A DNA stretch of 64,000 nucleotides from Seriola aureovittata (lineage: Eukaryota; Chordata; Actinopteri; Carangiformes; Carangidae). The notes under the pieces are model-generated. The model saw only the letters and a program-made list of their open reading frames with translations, was not told the origin of the DNA and ran no database searches. Made by a program: the position numbers and the translations under genes. Below, in pieces: positions 62,529 to 64,000 of the stretch (positions within the stretch are counted from its first letter, which is position 1; each line of letters starts with the position of its first letter). Location: assembly GCF_021018895.1 (NCBI RefSeq), contig NC_079365.1, positions 21,593,501 to 21,657,500 on the forward strand, written 5' to 3'.

Positions 62529-64000
62529 TCCAGAAAATAATCCATGTTATGACTGTGAAAATGATTGATCTGATTGGTCGGACTAATAAAAAATTCCTCT
62601 TCAAACCCTCCTATAAAATGTAAGAACTTGTAGAAAAGTATGGAATAGAAGTTAAGTGAGGGAGTTTTTTTTCTGCCATTTGACATTAAAATTAAAGTAC
62701 ATATATGTTGCTTACCCTAATTTTGAAGAGAAGATTTTAAAAAGGTAAATAAAAAATGATCTTATCTCATAGCGTGAACAGCTGAACAACAGCATATGGC
62801 ATACCTGAGTCATAAATGTTCAACAATAGGACAGTGGGGATTTACAGTACAATTTACAGTATATTAAGCTTCAGGCAAAGCGCCAACCAACAAGTCGCAG
62901 TTTCTTTATTTCCTTTTATGTGTAAGTGACATCCATATCATATGTACACTCTCTGACTTTCTCTTTGTTACTGCTAACTGTATGATCCTGGATGCAGCTG
63001 CTCACAGAGGAAGAGCACCAGCGGTTTCTGGAGTTGCGTCTGAGCATCGCAGAGAGCCGCGCAGAGCACAGCTTCCACTGTCAGACTCCCAACTGTCGAG
63101 GGTGGTGCGTCTACGAGGATGAAGTCAACGAGTTCCACTGTGAACTGTGCGATGAGACCAACTGCATCCTCTGCAGGGTAGCTTTCTTACATTTTATTAC
63201 ATTAACTGAGTAAAGTTTTTCTTTCGACGCAAGCAGAAGAGATAATGTGTGTATTCTCAGGCCATCCATGAAGGCATGAATTGTAAGGACTACCAGGATG
63301 ACCTGCGCATCCGAGCAGAGAACGACCAGGCGGCTCAGCAGACTAAGCAGATGCTTGAGGTAGGTCAACCAGTGTGTGAAAATTTACACCTGTTAATATT
63401 AGACAATAAACAGGCATGTGCACCCTGGTGTTGGCAGATCAGCATGGATCCAGAAACATGTGCGGAACAGTAACAATCTTGTATTTTATAGTTTCTGTTC
63501 ATTATGAACGAAAGAACAGACCACTTCCTTAGCAGCAATACAATTTTCAACTTTTAAAGTTAGTATTTTATTTTTAAAAAGTAATCGCACAGAGCTTTTA
63601 TTTATTTTTATCTTGTCTAAGGCCCTGTAAATATTTTATAATCGTGCATGAAAACAGATGTGTGCCGCTAACCTAAACTGGAAGGGCTGATGGAGTGTCT
63701 GTTTTCTTTAACATGATTCATAAAATCTCTTTCATCTGTGCGTTGAACTGTAAAGTATTTTGGAGACAGTTTCTGACATGGATTTTCAATAAGTTAGACA
63801 ATATTTCAATATCCATGTGTGATGCACCAGCAGTACCTCAGACTCTGAGTTCTTAACTCATAATTGTTTCATGATGCAAAGTAACATTTTACACTGTTTC
63901 ACTGTGTTTCACCACAGAGCCTGCTGCAGAACGGGGAGGCCATGAAATGTCCGCGGTGTGACATCATCGTCCAGAAGAAAGATGGCTGTGATTGGATCTG
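59339..64000 (+). CDS. rbck1: rbck1 (HOIL-1) E3 ligase, 3'-truncated by window
   Basis: Coding exons 59339-59378, 59775-59919, 60267-60363, 60713-60911, 61201-61358, 61483-61656, 62044-62204, 62337-62433, 62998-63177, 63261-63359, 63918-64000+. The 477 visible residues compare with about 510 in human. HOIL-1 is an RBR ubiquitin ligase of the linear ubiquitin chain assembly complex (with HOIP and SHARPIN), acting in NF-kB and cell-death signalling, and can form oxyester links. Seen: N-terminal helix, UBL about 60-132, Pro-rich [20 protein letters not shown] finger 216-235 (W-x-C-x2-C-x10-C-x2-C), RING1 from C301, IBR 385-425, and RING2 from C461 with C474 at the catalytic position (KKDGCDW). 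Start ATG lies 8 nt after an acceptor-like ttcag, so a non-coding first exon upstream is likely. Confidence 0.95.
59775..59919 (+). CDS. rbck1: rbck1 exon: N-terminal helical segment
   Basis: Acceptor ctttgcag|CG, donor AG|gtggga. Encodes [20 protein letters not shown] and [13 protein letters not shown], matching the human region preceding and entering the UBL, which is used for HOIP binding. Confidence 0.93.
60267..60363 (+). CDS. rbck1: rbck1 exon: first half of UBL
   Basis: Acceptor ctgtag|G, donor AAG|gtactg. Encodes [20 protein letters not shown] and [11 protein letters not shown]. Confidence 0.94.
60713..60911 (+). CDS. rbck1: rbck1 exon: second half of UBL
   Basis: Acceptor cgtcacag|ATC; donor GAGG|gtcggt, weak and followed directly by a CA array. 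Encodes [20 protein letters not shown] and the strand [10 protein letters not shown]. Confidence 0.93.
60917..60957 (+). repeat. (CA)n array directly after rbck1 exon 4 donor
   Basis: About 20 CA units beginning 6 nt into the intron. Confidence 0.96.
61201..61358 (+). CDS. rbck1: rbck1 exon: Gly/Pro-rich linker
   Basis: Acceptor ttcctag|GC, donor CAG|gtcagt. [10 protein letters not shown] and [17 protein letters not shown], a low-complexity linker between UBL and NZF with possible SH3-type PxxP motifs. Confidence 0.9.
61483..61656 (+). CDS. rbck1: rbck1 exon: NZF zinc finger
   Basis: 58 codons, acceptor (gt)n-ag|TTG, donor CAG|gtaaca. Encodes [20 protein letters not shown] with all four zinc Cys, the module that in mammals recognises linear ubiquitin, then a charged helix. 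Confidence 0.95.
62044..62204 (+). CDS. rbck1: rbck1 exon: RING1, first part
   Basis: Acceptor atgaag|GCT (poor pyrimidine tract), donor TGCAG|gtcaga. Encodes [20 protein letters not shown] and LHTFC of RING1. Confidence 0.93.
62337..62433 (+). CDS. rbck1: rbck1 exon: RING1, second part
   Basis: Acceptor gtccag|G, donor GCG|gtgaga. Encodes [20 protein letters not shown] and [12 protein letters not shown]; the last Cys pair is C-P-x2-C, tighter than the human version. Confidence 0.93.
62493..62525 (+). repeat. (ATA)n microsatellite
   Basis: Eleven ATA/TAA units in an rbck1 intron. Confidence 0.95.
62998..63177 (+). CDS. rbck1: rbck1 exon: IBR domain
   Basis: 60 codons. Encodes [20 protein letters not shown] and the IBR ligands in [26 protein letters not shown]. 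Donor AGG|gtagct. Confidence 0.94.
63261..63359 (+). CDS. rbck1: rbck1 exon: IBR-RING2 linker helix
   Basis: 33 codons in phase 0. Encodes [20 protein letters not shown] and the following helix; human has AIHEQMNCKEYQEDL. Confidence 0.95.
63918..64000 (+). CDS. rbck1: rbck1 exon: start of RING2, cut by window end
   Basis: Acceptor caccacag|AGC. Encodes [20 protein letters not shown] followed by DWI; the window ends two bases into the next Cys codon. The catalytic-type Cys is present. Confidence 0.94.

Larger units (their letters stand above)
59379..63917 (+). other. rbck1 introns, nothing but microsatellites
   Basis: Introns of 102-564 nt. They contain a CA array at 60917-60957, an (ATA)n array at 62493-62525, and otherwise unremarkable AT-rich sequence. 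Confidence 0.8.

Overview
This is nuclear DNA from a vertebrate, almost certainly an acanthomorph (percomorph-type) teleost. The genes have short coding exons with GT-AG introns and fish-like protein sequences. Long (CA)n/(GT)n microsatellites are abundant, and several palindromic repeats that I recognise as common in percomorph genomes lie in the introns. I see no bacterial, viral or organellar content.

Three protein-coding genes can be reconstructed exon by exon. (1) 91-8460, + strand: the last nine coding exons of cbfa2t2 (MTGR1, an ETO/MTG-family transcriptional co-repressor). The 5' exons lie upstream of the window. The 3'UTR probably ends near 9990. (2) 18883-58025, - strand: a complete 13-exon NECAB gene of 372 codons, best called necab3. 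It has a poly-Q N-terminus, one intact and one degenerate EF-hand, and a C-terminal ABM-type domain. (3) 59339 to past 64000, + strand: rbck1 (HOIL-1), eleven coding exons, cut by the window end inside RING2. Splice phases agree at every junction of all three genes.

Layout: cbfa2t2 and necab3 converge tail to tail across a 9 kb repeat-rich spacer. The cbfa2t2-necab3 pairing is also found on human chromosome 20, which supports the necab3 name. necab3 and rbck1 are head to head, with 1.3 kb between their start codons. That spacer carries a GC box, a CCAAT box and a very good interferon-stimulated response element. The necab3 introns fill about 37 kb and hold a decayed hAT transposon copy, several MITE-like palindromes, a perfect 22-bp inverted repeat, a CpG-rich promoter-like island, and a possible terminal exon of a nested + strand transcript.

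The three genes are not one pathway: cbfa2t2 is a nuclear co-repressor, necab3 a cytoplasmic/Golgi Ca-binding adaptor, and rbck1 a ubiquitin ligase of the linear ubiquitin assembly complex. The most notable non-gene signals are dinucleotide repeats lying directly against splice sites: a 159-bp UG tract at the acceptor of the last necab3 exon, a UG-rich tract at another necab3 donor, and a CA tract at an rbck1 donor. The ISRE-like element is the other. No wholly new biological system is evident.
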